A stretch of DNA of 64,000 nucleotides, from NCBI RefSeq assembly GCF_030272615.1, contig NC_081408.1, positions 341,149,793-341,213,792 of the forward strand. The letters are read 5' to 3'. Shown one piece after another: positions 43,961 through 56,230 of the stretch. A program made the translations under genes and the position numbers. The notes beneath the pieces are model-generated. The model did no database searches and was not told the origin of the DNA. It saw only the letters and a program-made list of their open reading frames with translations. This DNA comes from Cryptomeria japonica (lineage: Eukaryota; Streptophyta; Pinopsida; Cupressales; Cupressaceae). Position 1 is the first letter of the stretch. Each line of letters opens with the position of its first letter.

Positions 43961-46500
43961 GCTGTCAAAAAATGTTGATAGAGATAATAATGTTGATACA
44001 TGTGCTGATATGAGAAATAAAGTGTGGAATCACCTCCAATGGTACCCCAAAATCATGAAATAACTACCCAGCTTCAAAAAAAAAACAATATACCTCAATA
44101 ACAGAAGGATAGGTCACATCGGAATCGAATTCCGCTGTTTTTTCGCTATTGGTTTGAACTTCTATATCCCACCCATCTAGAGATGCGCCATCAAGAATAA
44201 TAAAGGGGTGGGATGCAACCCTAATTAATCTAGGGTAATATATTGGGGTGAAGGATATTTGCTAGTACAGGTTTGGAAAGGGTTTGAAAATACATTGTAA
44301 CAGATAGAACAGCAAGAGAACACTCAAAAAAAACTCTTCAAACCTCACTCCCTTCACAACCAAATGATGTAAATCTGATACACCATATCAAATCAGCTCT
44401 AAAACATCATCATAGCTTGCTGGGAAGAGATTTCATCAGACTGGTACTAACTTCAATCATGGGGTCACAAGCATAAAATTCATAACTCATCAAAACTCTG
44501 TTTGTCCAATTCAAAATGGCCTGGAAATATCAGGGAGGACCAAGGCACCACCAAATTGAATGACAGAAGCTCCAAAGACTAAGAACTTCATCCTAGAACT
44601 TCCACGCCAATCTTAAGAAGGTTGTACGGCCAGCAAGGGTAAATTGTACGGCCTCCAATATCATCAAACCTGCTTCATATGATTTGTACAGCCCACAAGA
44701 ACAAATATAATGGCGTCTCCAAACAGAATGAAATTCAAACTCGAAAAATGATACTGCCATTTACATCCAACAAGAGAGGTACGGCCCGAGCATGGAATGT
44801 ACAACCAATACAAGGTGAACTCGTTTGAACTCCCTTCAACTTCAACAAATCTTCGACAAAATATACAAAATCTGCAACTCAAACTCTACAACTCATAAAA
44901 TATCAAAAATACCCATGATTGCAAAACCATTGAAGCTTCCAATCTGTAGCAAAGGTGCTTCTGGAATAAAATCACAAAAATCTAGCTAAGGGTGTTTTCG
45001 TCCTCAAAACTAGAAATCTTTAGAGCATTATCATCCTCAGAAGATTAGGAAAAACTCTAGGTTCAATCCAGAAGCATAAAAATATCATTCATTAGTCTAT
45101 CTTCTAAATGACCCCCAACACCTCCTTGTATAACTTTTTGAAGGGAAAAATACAATTTAAATTTATAATATTTTAATTTCCAGTCAAAAAGACATTTTTG
45201 AAATAATAATAACATTTCATGTACAAAGGACCCCCCTTATCCCTCCTAGGCGTCCACTTTTGAGTTCTCTTTTCACCAGTTTAACAAGGTATTACAATAA
45301 AGTTGTCATTTAACATTAGTAACTTAAGTGAATATTTAAATTAATTTACTCGAGTTGCAGAAAGCACTAAAACAGCATCGGAATCAAATCCTAATTACAA
45401 CGGCATGATATTGAAGATTTGGAATGATGATTGGAGCCAATCAGATGACTAACTATAAATACACGGACTCTCCAAGAAATTTGGAGAACACCCCAAATGT
45501 CAGATGACACTACTAGAAGTGTCATGACACTCCACACAACCAACTAAGCTCATTACCATAAATCAAAGTCACTACTAAGTTACTAACCAACCTAAAGCAC
45601 CCCAAGAAGTTTGGAGCTGCATAAGGGAAAACTCAAAAAGTGCGCAAATGCTCACAAATCAATATTGCTAAAAATGGGGACATTACATATATAAGTGTAC
45701 ACTTGTATGAGGGAAATAGTTTTTCAAAATAAGATTCTCAAGTTACATTGTACAGTGCACACATCAATAAAGGAATTTGATTTCCAATCTCAAAATGAAA
45801 AAAATGACTAACACAAGAAGAAGGGATTCAAATTCTAAATTGTGAGATTCATACTCAAGAGAGTGCCTTTATAAGGAATTGACTTCCAAAGTTGAAAACA
45901 GATTTGCATTGGCAAGTGCATGCATGTTGGGTAAAGGTGATTTTCTTTCAAAACTAGATGACAGATTTTGCTTGTACAAGGGTGCACCTGTATAAAGAAA
46001 AGGCATGTTGAGGTACTCCTCTTTACAAGAGAAATTTTAAAACCAAAACATTGTTAAGCACAATAACAAATCATGTTAGAACCCCTACCAAGATATTCTT
46101 TATCAAACCCAAAATTTCACAATTTTTAACACACAGATATTTCATCAAACAGTTTGTAACAAATTGGTCTGAAGTGGTTTCCAACTTTTCTTAAATTGAT
46201 GTTGTAAGGAATCAGCATAAAAGTTGTTTCCAAAACTCACATAGAATTCATCGTCGTTGATACCACAATATTGTGTAAAAACACAATCACAATAAATCTC
46301 TCTGTTACTTTCTTAACTGTTGTTACAAAAGTAATAACTCAAAATTTGTAATATCCCTGGCTTACTTTCAACAGAATTTTCTATTTCCTTCCAGGATTAA
46401 CATACATTCAAACTTCATACAATGCAAAACAATTTGACTTTCAAACTTAATGCAAATCAAGCACCCAGCAGTTTGGAACACCAATATCCTTGATTTTATT
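43961..46500. other. unassigned, with one LTR end near 45688
   Basis: GGGGACATTACA at about 45676-45687 matches the inverted terminus of the 12471 LTR family, and CTATAAATACACGG near 45444 is TATA-like, so part of this region is probably a related LTR. The other end was not found. GTACGGCC phrases recur near 44626, 44647, 44687 and 44779. No gene is seen. Confidence 0.35.
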
Positions 46501-47145
46501 ATCAGTGAAATTAAGGTGAAATTCAGAAATACAAGATTCCAGATTCGGACAAATTTACATCAGAATAACGATACAGGTACAACCAATTCATTGGCTTTGG
46601 AAGTTGCCAATCTTGTTATTATACCCCTTTGCAGCTATTCCACAATATGTGTAAGCCTCTAACTCAAACAGCTCCTGACTGGACTAGCTGAAACTATGAT
46701 TTCTTCCATACACAAACTCAATGCACCAGCTCAAGTATATACACCTGCACAGTTCCTTCTTACGTGGAATCATATAGTCTCAATCGATGTGAGACATCCT
46801 ACTCTTCATTGCACCTGGAGTCTATCAGTGAAATTAAGGTGAAATTCAGAAATACAAGATTCCAGATTCGGACAAATTTACATCAGAATAACGATACAGG
46901 TACAACCAATTCATTGGCTTTGGAAGTTGCCAATCTTGTTATTATACCCCTTTGCAGCTATTCCACAATATGTGTAAGCCTCTAACTCAAACAGCTCCTG
47001 ACTGGACTAGCTGAAACTATGATTTCTTCCATACACAAACTCAATGCACCAGCTCAAGTATATACACCTGCACAGTTCCTTCTTACGTGGAATCATATAG
47101 TCTCAATCGATGTGAGACATCCTACTCTTCATTGCACCTGGAGTC
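46501..47145. repeat. tandem duplication, 2 x 323 bp, apparently identical
   Basis: 46501-46823 and 46824-47145 read the same base for base as far as I compared. The second copy ends at CTGGAGTC where the flank diverges. Any coding frame within is simply doubled. Either very recent or an assembly artefact. Confidence 0.9.
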
Positions 47146-47601
47146 AACCAAGACGAAAGTCACTTTTCACAATATCTCCGTTGCTCAATACCTTTGTATG
47201 AGGCATGAAAGGGAATTATGGACTCAAAAATATATGTCACTCCAATCACGTGCCAAGGTTACTGGAGTTAGGCCCAAAAGAAGAAGACAAACTCCCCCGA
47301 TAAATAGTAGAGACGAACCTTCAATTATTCACGATCAAAGATAGTATTAATCCGCCAAAGTGGAACACTAACTGACTTCAAATAATTATTGAAGCTACCA
47401 TCAAATGTATAGTAATCCGCAGCTTATATCATTTGTCAATATTCGCTAGCATTGATAGCTTATATTATTTGTCTCTTTCTTACCCACAGGCATGAAACTC
47501 TCGCACCAAGTGAAGTATTATCCACCGGAAGTTATGGAAACTCTGATACTTAGAAACCTTTGATTAAATTTGTGGAAGATTAACAAATATGTGTCATGCT
47601 A

Positions 47602-48206
47602 TGTGTCCCCCTCTCTCCACTAGGCTAGCACTTAGGCACCTCCCGCACTGCCTTAGTAATATTGTGTTTGCAATTCAATCGAGCAGGCAGACAACCAGCT
47701 CACCAATATAAAAAGTCCTTTAATTTAGATTCAATATGACTTCGACTCTAGCAATGAAAATATAAAAGCAATCCATCTTGAAATAATATTGATCCTTTAT
47801 AACTTGTAAAGCCCTTATTACTGTAAATTTGTCTCCAAAGGAGACTTCACAAATTTGGCTCAAATGTAAACTCCCTCATGAATCCACTCCTTATGAAGAA
47901 CTAGGTTTTCGTCCAGCCCTTCTATCAAACTCCTAAAGGTTTTTGTCTCCAGAAATCATGTCGTTATCAAATGCCAGCATGCCCTTGCTACAACCCCAAC
48001 ACCTCCTTATAAAGCCCTCCAAGAAACATCTAGAAGATCAGGCCAACTAGAGAACTTAAATAAATAAAGTGACCTTATAATATTATTTTTGTTATTTAAT
48101 TAAATTAATTAATATTAAGTCATCGTATGAATATTTTATTTCTATTTTGATAACTTAATAAAAATCAACTTAAATAAAGGTCACCTTAAAAATTGGGGAC
48201 ATTACA
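47602..48206. mobile_element. probable solo LTR related to the 12471 family
   Basis: From TGTGTCCCCCTCTCTCC to GGGGACATTACA, about 605 bases, with inverted ends like the 12471-13520 LTR. No matching target duplication was found (TGCTA against AACTT), so the left border may be wrong. Confidence 0.45.
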
Positions 48207-51129
48207 AACTTTCATAACAGAAGATGCATTTTTATTAAATCAACAGTATTACAAATCCCTATGTCCTGACCTGAAATGCCGAATGACCAAACACCAACCA
48301 AGAGCTGTCTTTGTCCATCCTTGAACTGTATGGCTTCTTTCCAACTTGGTACAGCAAGATCAAATGTGTTGATAGCAGCTAATATAAGTTGTGATTCTCT
48401 TCAAGGAAACTGTGCCAGCCAATATGGGCCTACTAGAAGCCATGTAGGAGTCTCAAAAGACCCTTTGACCCTTCAGCATTCATCACTTCACTCTTAATAC
48501 TTGTCTTTGGGCTGTGTTGACTCCAAATAAGGGATGGACTAGAATTTTCAAAACCTTCAAACCTTTCCAAGCTTCAATTCCTCCTTAGGGATATGTACAA
48601 CACTCAGAGAGGTGGTGTACGGAAGTTCAAATCATGTATTGACTCCCTCGTGTATGTTGTGATGGAAGCAAAGAAATTATTCATAATGCAATCGACCCCT
48701 TGTTCTTATCGCTGGAGGTGATGACATGGAATGATTGGGGTAGAACTCAGGAGCAATAAATAACATCAATATTTCTTTACCATCTCAACATGAATAAAAT
48801 ATATTATTTTCTTTATTTATTTTTTGTATACACCTTGCCCCTATAACCTCTTAATCGAAAAGAAAAATTTATTATTTGTTTATTTATTTTTTTAATGCAC
48901 ACACTAAATACCTAAAACTTGCAGAAAACCACAAATTTTCCATTTCTGCACTATTTGTGACTCCAACTGAATCACACTATATTGGCTAGGGTGGAATCTT
49001 ATGCCGCTGAAACCTTTGAAATCCAATCTGAAAGATGTACTTGTGAATCCTTTGTTTTAGGTCGAATGGAACCGAATTATCTTATTAATTGTGAGCGATA
49101 ACTCACTAACCCTTAACTGTTTCTTGAGGGAGAGAATAATAATATGGAAGTCATTCTTTTGAGCAATTTTTCTGCTTGATGATATGGGGGAAAAGTAGCG
49201 AAGAGAGTTTTGGTGGGTTATAACTTGGTAGTTTGAAATTACTTGTTTTATTGGAGGGCAATAGACATCTTCATATATATCAGTTGGGCTAACAGATAAA
49301 ACTTGAAATAGCTCGACTTTCTTGAGGAGCTTGAAAAGAGAACTTTGCAAATTTTCCTTCTTAAAGCCGAAAATGCTTGACTTACAGGCATGAGTTTCTC
49401 TACTTAATACTGTTGTTGTACTTCACCTTTAAAATGAATCTTGAGAATTTCATTGTATTCTATCATAGGAAATATTCAGAAATGAGTTGTATTTTTATTA
49501 TTACAAACCTTAGATAGGGAGCATGAGCTCCTTCTATCGAATGTTGTATCTGCATTAGCTATAAATACATAGAAATAAAAAAAAAAGTGTGGAATTTATT
49601 ACTGTTACCATATAACCTATCCAGAGCAAGTAATCCAATTTAGACTGCCTTAATATGAGCAGTACGACTCGAAGGTTACTAAATAGACAGTCTTGTCTTT
49701 AAGAAAGTCCTCTTTTGATGCAGTAGTTTGTTATAAAGATTATTCTCAATCTTGCAAGGTTCTTGAGTAAACAATAGTTGTACTTACGATTGTCTTTCAG
49801 TCTTGAAAAGTTCTTAAAGAACAGAGGCATTGTAAAATACTTGTTCCTAGGTTTATGCAAGTATGACTTGTATATAGTCCACTATGCGTGTTCAAGTACA
49901 CTCATAGTTTATCATAAATCATATGTAAGCATATAAGAACAAGGACTGTTCTTTATGCTCACATATGGTTGTATGGGAATCTATGGGATTATAATAATGT
50001 ATTAAGATATGAACTCCTAAGAAACTGAAATAAGACTAAGAAAACAGCAAGAGAGCTGTATACCAATAATGCCTTTCTTAATTAAGACGCATGTTTTTGT
50101 TACCTTGAAGGGTCTTTTTAATAAATTTCATAAGAGTCTCATGGAGCTTTAAGCTGAAACAAGTTATGGCTAGAAGCAGCCATTTAGGCTCTTAGAGAAT
50201 TGATGAGTAAAGCCTAATTATTTAAATGTCAGTTTAAATTCACTTAGTCACAATAGAGTGAGGAGTGAGAAGTTTCACGCCTCTCAACTTGAATGTCAAG
50301 TATAATATAAAGATGAGTTTACATATTTCTTATCTATTCCTATCATGGAAACTAGTGGCAGTTGCCAAGATTAGTATGTGAGTATGCATGACCAAAGGGG
50401 CCATGGCAACCTTGTTTGATTAAGTCGATAAGTTGAAAACTATAGTATGTCTGAAGTACCCAAGTCAAGTAAGGGTGGGTGAGCAGATGACTGCACTTCA
50501 TGTAAGTGTAAAATATTAAAATCTTTGGCCAAGGTGGCACAAAGGTCTACTTGTGTCTAGTTAGTTCACCGTGTCTAGATACATAGTCTAGTGGCTAGTC
50601 AATGAGTCATGCATAGTTAGCAAGAATCTATAGTTATGTGACCAACTAGAAGTATATAGGATACAACACCAAGCTCATATGGCAACCTTGACCCATTCCC
50701 ATGTTTGTACCCTCATGAAAGGTAGGGCCACTTCCAGTAGGAAGGTGTGCAGGCGACTGCCAGGTTTGTGGTTGGAGGAGAAACAATCGAGTGATGCTCT
50801 CCATCTGCAAATTCACCCCGAGGCTTGTGTTATAGCTCACTCATTCAGAAAAATAGTAGACTATTTCAATGCTTAATTGGAATATACGTTGTTATTCAAA
50901 GAATTGTATTTGTTAGATTCATACTTAGAGATTTCATAGCATTTCCAGTTATTCATGTGATTCTTTGTACATTGTCATTACGTGATAAAAAGTTAATTCA
51001 ATGCAAAAAAAAATCATATGCATATTTCCTTGCAATTTCTACTTTACATTCACTTAAATTCACTTACTTTTCACATTAAAGAATTAGAGAATGCTACATG
51101 ATTGAGAGGCGAGATCCATGCTAAAGGAT
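48207..51129. other. no gene or delimited element
   Basis: AT-rich sequence, probably intron or intergenic. Minus-strand frames around 49057-49350 have no recognisable motif. I see nothing further that I can support. Confidence 0.3.
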
Positions 51130-51870
51130 AGATCAAAAATGGGAACCCCAAGTAGGTGTATGTTGATGTGATCTCCAAAGGTTCCCCTTTGTAAAGGAGT
51201 TAGAGTCTAAAAACAGAGCACTAGGAGATGTCAAAAATCATGACCTTAGTTTTATGAAGGTTGACAACAAATTGGCAAAGCTCATAGAAATGGACAAGAG
51301 CATCAAGCTAACATTTTAGGACTTCCACAAAATGAGAGCAGAATACCATCAACAAAAGTAGTATAGCTATAACCACGCAATGTAAAAGACAAACATCATC
51401 ATGTTAATATGTTCTTGAAGAAACTCATCAATGCAAATGTTGAAGAGGGTTGGTGAGAAAGGGCATCCCTACTTGATCTTAATGGTACTCTTCACAAGTC
51501 AAAAATTCCATGAGAAGTATTGAACTATCCAGTATCTATCTCGTAAAGCCTTCAAGTAGTAGTGATGAGAGAATCTGGATTGCTAACACTATGCAATTCT
51601 CAAAAATCAAGTGACTTGGAACTAAGTCAAATGACTTCTTGAGGTCTATAAAAACGCAAAGGACTTTGGAAGATCAACGACGAGCCTCCTTAATAATGGA
51701 TCAAGAGTAAAGAAGTGGTCAATACTCTAGTAATCTCTCCTAAAGCCAGCCTACCTCTACATTTAAGATACCTCTCTCCAAGTGCTCTAAAAGTCACATG
51801 TCTAACCTCGTGGCATAAAGTTTGGTAAACCATGCCCAAACATAATGATCTTGTAGTTACCTTATTTGGA
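51130..51870 (-). pseudogene. LINE reverse transcriptase fragment
   Basis: Minus-strand frames contain, in order, a GRAGFRRDY stretch (compare G.AGFR in LINE RTs), a relic of the core motif as IK.GCPFSPTLFNICIDEFL (about 51490-51430, where families have IKQGCPLSPTLF), then a decayed Y.DD region read as VDGILLSF and LDALVHFYELCQFVVNLHKTK with KVMIFD (about 51310-51230), the usual thumb-side sequence. Stops and frameshifts throughout. Neither the 5' end nor a poly-A tail is preserved; it stops just short of the hAT remnant. Confidence 0.68.
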
Positions 51871-51929
51871 AACATCTCCGAATTTATGAATAGAATAAAT
51901 TACGCATTGGGAAAAAAATTGAGGAAAAC

Positions 51930-54116
51930 CTAATATGTGTATGGTAATGCACCTAGCCTTAGAGATGTGCATGAATGTGTTAATAGTATGCTTGGCCAAA
52001 TGAAGGCCATTGTACAAGAGAAAGACCCCACATTGCAATCCTATCATGAATATAATCAACAAATCATTCAGCAAAGGTGGGAGAAGCATAACACTTCTTT
52101 ACACGTAGTTGCCTATGCATTCAACACAAATTGTTATAAGCAAAGGCTTAGTACAGTTACACTTATTGAGGATGTTGAGGACAAAGTGATTCATGAATTT
52201 TATTCAGAAGATGCACAGTGTTAATGATGACACTACCATTCACATATTGAGTGGACAAAATTTGCCACTCTTAGGGGATATCCCAATGAAGCCAAGATAG
52301 ATTGTAATGTAACCAAATTTTAGTGCTTATTTCAATATCATTCCAACTCGGTATCCAATTTTATTTGTGGTGAGCCTTCTAGAGATTATTCAGGACATGT
52401 TGATTCACACTTCCTATTTTTAGTAAGTCATGTGGATGTTTTGCTCGTACTTACTATTTATAGTAAGTCACCGAGGTGATCACTTGGCATCATATCTATA
52501 TTTGGAAAGTGGATGGATTATTCCCGAGTTGATATTGGCAATTATCCTGGGTTTAATGATTTAAGTTAAATTATTAAAGTTAAATCAAGTTTAACTTTAA
52601 TAATATTCATTATATTAAATGACATTATGATATGATGACGTAAAGGGGGTTAAAGAGTATTTAAGTTGTTTTCATAAAGTGACTTTATAAAATGACAATA
52701 AAAAGTCATTTTATTTAATAAAGCTCTCCAGCTTGTTCGAGAAGCTACTTCATAAGGAGGAATTACAAAATAAAGGACGATTTATCCCACATTAAGCGTG
52801 GAGGTTCACTTAGAGGTTGGGAAGTCTTTATAAACAAACTTAGTCTTCATTGAAGAGCATGTTATGGGAATATTATATTGAAGCTATTTCTCCATTGTTG
52901 CTGAGAATCAGTGACTGGTTTTCCAAGGACAAAACCCCAACTTTCCATGAGAGGTGAACTCATCTTCAGAGTTTGCTGCTGAACTTAATGGTGGAAGTTT
53001 TGGTTCAAATAAGAAGCTATGATGCAGATTGAAGGTGGCATGAATAGTAATGTGAAAAGTGTCGTGAATAGTGTAGCTACAGTACCGTGAACAGTGATGA
53101 TCCAGTGCCATGAACAGTGTCGATAACAGGGATATCAGATTTGTTGGAGCTGATTTGGTTTGTTTCACTACCCTATAGTCTCCTACATTCTTCAGCTTAT
53201 TTCCCTGCAATTATGCATCATTCCAGAACTCCCTAGATGTGGTATTCAGTGAGCTTGCAAACCCAGAAAAAAAACAGAATGCTGCCATATTAAAAATCAG
53301 ATCAATAAAAGCAGTGATAAGGTGATTATGGCTCGTATGCAGTCCTTACTTGTGCACAACCTCCGGGTATGTGAAATACATATTCTAAACCATTCTTGCA
53401 ATTAAGAATATGATTATTGAGGGATATGAATGTCTGAATCATTTTATCAGAATTGTCCATGTATGAATTCTGACTGATTTAAAGCAATAAGAGTGGTCTT
53501 CTTTACTACTATAATTGTTCATGTACTTTGCTTTACATTCTATATATTCTATTTGATATTTGGCATTAAACTCAACTGCAAATCAGACAAAAGAACTCGG
53601 AAAAAACTCAGAACAGACTTTGCATACAAATTGTTTGACGGAATGCATATGACCCAAAACTGAAAATTTAAAGTCACAATTAGACAGGGATCTTACATAG
53701 ATGGGGAGACTATGACATAGGAGGACCCAATTCCATGGTGGACAATGCATAAGCCTCATTCTTTGACAACCATAGTAGCCATTCATCTATTGTCCTATGT
53801 TCTCACTCTTATGCTACTATGAGTGCCTGGTCTACATATAGCTCCATCCACTCTATTAAGAGGAATAGAATTACCTCTAGGTTGGCAAAGAAGCTTGTAG
53901 CTATACATAGTGACTCAGATCTCATTGACTGCAATAGACTTACATACAAGGAGAGCCCAACAGCCAGATGGAATGTAGAGCCAAAGGAGCTAGAACAATT
54001 TGATGATGATGCAACACAAATTGGGTTAGTTGGTATTGGTTTGGAGAAGATTGACCTCAAAGCATCCAATAATTTGAGTGATGAGAACTTTGGCATGGAC
54101 TTTGGGGATGATTAGA
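51930..54116 (+). pseudogene. hAT transposase remnant in two pieces (DUF659 and dimerisation region)
   Basis: Piece 1 (51940-52322) reads LRDVHECVNSMLGQMKAIVQ, DPTLQSYHEY, QRWEKHNTSLHVVAYAFN, then, after a frameshift, EWTKFATLRGYPNEAKIDC. This is the order seen in plant hAT proteins. Piece 2 (53819-54115) starts SAWSTYSSIHSIKRNRITS and continues ARWNVEPKE to an acidic end and stop, which is the C-terminal hAT dimerisation tail. About 1.45 kb of unrelated AT-rich DNA (52323-53800) separates them and replaces the expected middle of the dimerisation domain. A deletion plus insertion is likely. Non-functional. Confidence 0.75.
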
Positions 54117-54307
54117 AGCATTGAGCACTGGGCCAATAGTATTTCAATTTTGAATGTGGCATCATTATGAATTATAATATATTGGTGTTTTGTAAGTTTA
54201 CTATTTCAAAGTTTCATTTGCCATTTCCTTGTACAGTGTTTCATAATTAAGTTTTCAAGTACTATATATATTTACATTGCCATCCCCAAATCTAAGCCCT
54301 TGGTCCC

Positions 54308-55297
54308 TGTTGATGTGTTTTTATGCACCTCTAACACAACAAAAGACCAAAAGTATTCTATCCTCTCTTGATAAAAATCTTCGTGGATGCTGAATTATAT
54401 GATCAACCAAAATGACTAAGGTTTCTATAGTCAGGTCTTGACGTGTGGATAGCTCAATTGGTTGATGTGATTGCTGATAATCCAAGGGGCCTTGCGTATA
54501 TGTTTCTTAAGAGATATAACTTGGTTTCAAGGAATGCTTTTCAAATGATTTGCAATATGGCTCTCTTACTATTACTAAAGAATGATTGATAAAAAAAAAT
54601 GCAAAAGTTAAAGGGTCAAGAGATATTAAATTATGTCTAACAATGCAAAGACGAAGGATGATGTTTGATGAAACTCTACTAGTCTTTGTTTTGACATACA
54701 AGAACAACTCCACAAAGGCTAATGCAATCTTCTAAGGAAATTAAATGATTTTTAAATTACTATCAACAAACATAGACATCATTACTTGAATGCATATCAA
54801 TGATTGAATAGTAATTGAAGTTAAGTTCATATAAGAATTCATTTGACCACACAAAGCACTTAACAATCAGCTAAGCACAAGTAGTTTGAACATAAGAGAT
54901 TCACCATGAATCATACACAACGTTCTATTCATTCAACTAAAATACTTAAAGTAAATTCAAGAACTTTGAATTGAGAAGATGAATAACCATGCAAACACTC
55001 CAAGGATAGAATATAAAATCACCACACTTCAATGTTTGTATATTAATTCAGCAACAAAATAGCAACAATTCTTCAAGTCTATCTCATTCTTCTACAAAAT
55101 GAAAAAATGGAAGCTTATATAGAGCTCCAAACAAAAATAGAGGGCCAAGATTGCCCTGAAATGAATGGCTAGGATTAAAACCCTAATTAGGGTTAGTTGT
55201 AGCCAACCAACCGATATCTAAAATCAGCCAATAGGAAATGAACACCTTTTGGCACAAGATTCTATGAAAAGACAACCAATGGCAAAATTCATGCCAA
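54308..55297 (-). mobile_element. 3' LTR region of the retroelement, copy 2
   Basis: Read on the minus strand: directly after the ORF stop, CATTGGTTGTC, the telo-box block AACCCTAATTAGGGTTTT (55195-55177), TATA as CTATATAAGC (about 55122), R-U5, and an end ATAAAAACACATCAACA at 54308. The last 120 bases match the end of the 4.7-kb LTR (GTCAAGAGAGGATAAG-type phrase, then ACACATCAACA). It has no U3 array and no recognised LTR start, so the boundary with the ORF is unclear. Confidence 0.62.
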
Positions 55298-56230
55298 CTA
55301 TGATTTTAACAAATTTTCTTGTAGAAGATCATTCCCTTGATCTCTCTCCTTGATGGCAAATGCAATGAACTTGCACATAAAGGCATTGAGCTCCTCCATG
55401 GATAGGCTAGGCATGTTGTCAAGCTTGAACTTGATGACCTCTAATGTGTCAACACAAGTAGCAAAGACTTTTCGCCATTCTAGTTCTTGTCTTCGAAATA
55501 CTTCCATGAAGACCATGAATGAATAGATACCACTCAAAAGAGCATCTAAGAAACCTGCAGCTGGGAAGAAGATAGATTTCACCTTGTTGTGCAATTCATC
55601 AACACTAAAACCTTCTTCATCAAGCATGTCTTGTACAAAGACTTCCCTGGTTGACACAATGAACTGATCTTGAATCTCCTTGAGTGTTTCTTCCATTTTA
55701 ACACAATCATCTCTAGTCTTATCCAGAGTCTCCTTCCTTGTCATCAAAATACAATACCACCTATTGAAATCATATACTGATTTTGCTTCCATAACTCCAC
55801 CATCTATTAGCATTTGCTTAGGAACTCCTTTCAATGCTTGTAAATGTGGTATGGCCTTGTCTCGAATGTTTTGAAACTCATCTCATATCTCCATGATGTT
55901 TTGAATCCTACACAAGAATTTAGTGACCCTGTCATATGTTTGCATGAACTCTTGAGTGAATAAGCTGGCTTGTTTGAAGGCATTTTCAATCCATGTTTTG
56001 GTAGTTTGCACTATCACCCTTGTTTCTTCTACCCCTTCAATTGCTTCTTTGGAGAGTATCTAAGGTGGGAAGGATGTATCATCCTCTTGTTGAGATGACA
56101 TATGTTGTATATAATCAATCAATTGCTTGTTTTCTTACTTTAATTGCTTCTTCTTTTCAATCTCTATTCTCAATTGTTCTTCCATATTAGAGACAGAACC
56201 TCTAAGTTCTTCCACTACTTGGGTTTGAGT
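55298..56230 (-). pseudogene. retroelement ORF of unrecognised family, copy 2 (coiled coil and C-terminal domain)
   Basis: The longest frame (55834-55298, 178 codons) aligns with the copy at 59433: YDFNRWYCILM against YDFHGWYCSLA, CVKMEETLKEIQDQ against CAKMEGSIHDIQLK, and MPSLSMEELNAF against LPSISMEELDSA. Upstream, through stops, EEQLRIEIEKKKQL and FMQTYDRVTKFL match the coiled-coil part of copy 3. It is intact across the site where copy 3 carries a solo LTR. Homology ends abruptly near 56230 at a TGTAATGTTCCC phrase, so the N-terminal half is missing. No known domain is recognised. Confidence 0.6.

Noticed and set aside
46450-46985. Two frames sharing an identical C-terminal 52 residues
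   Set aside because: Explained by the 323-bp tandem duplication; no protein family recognised.
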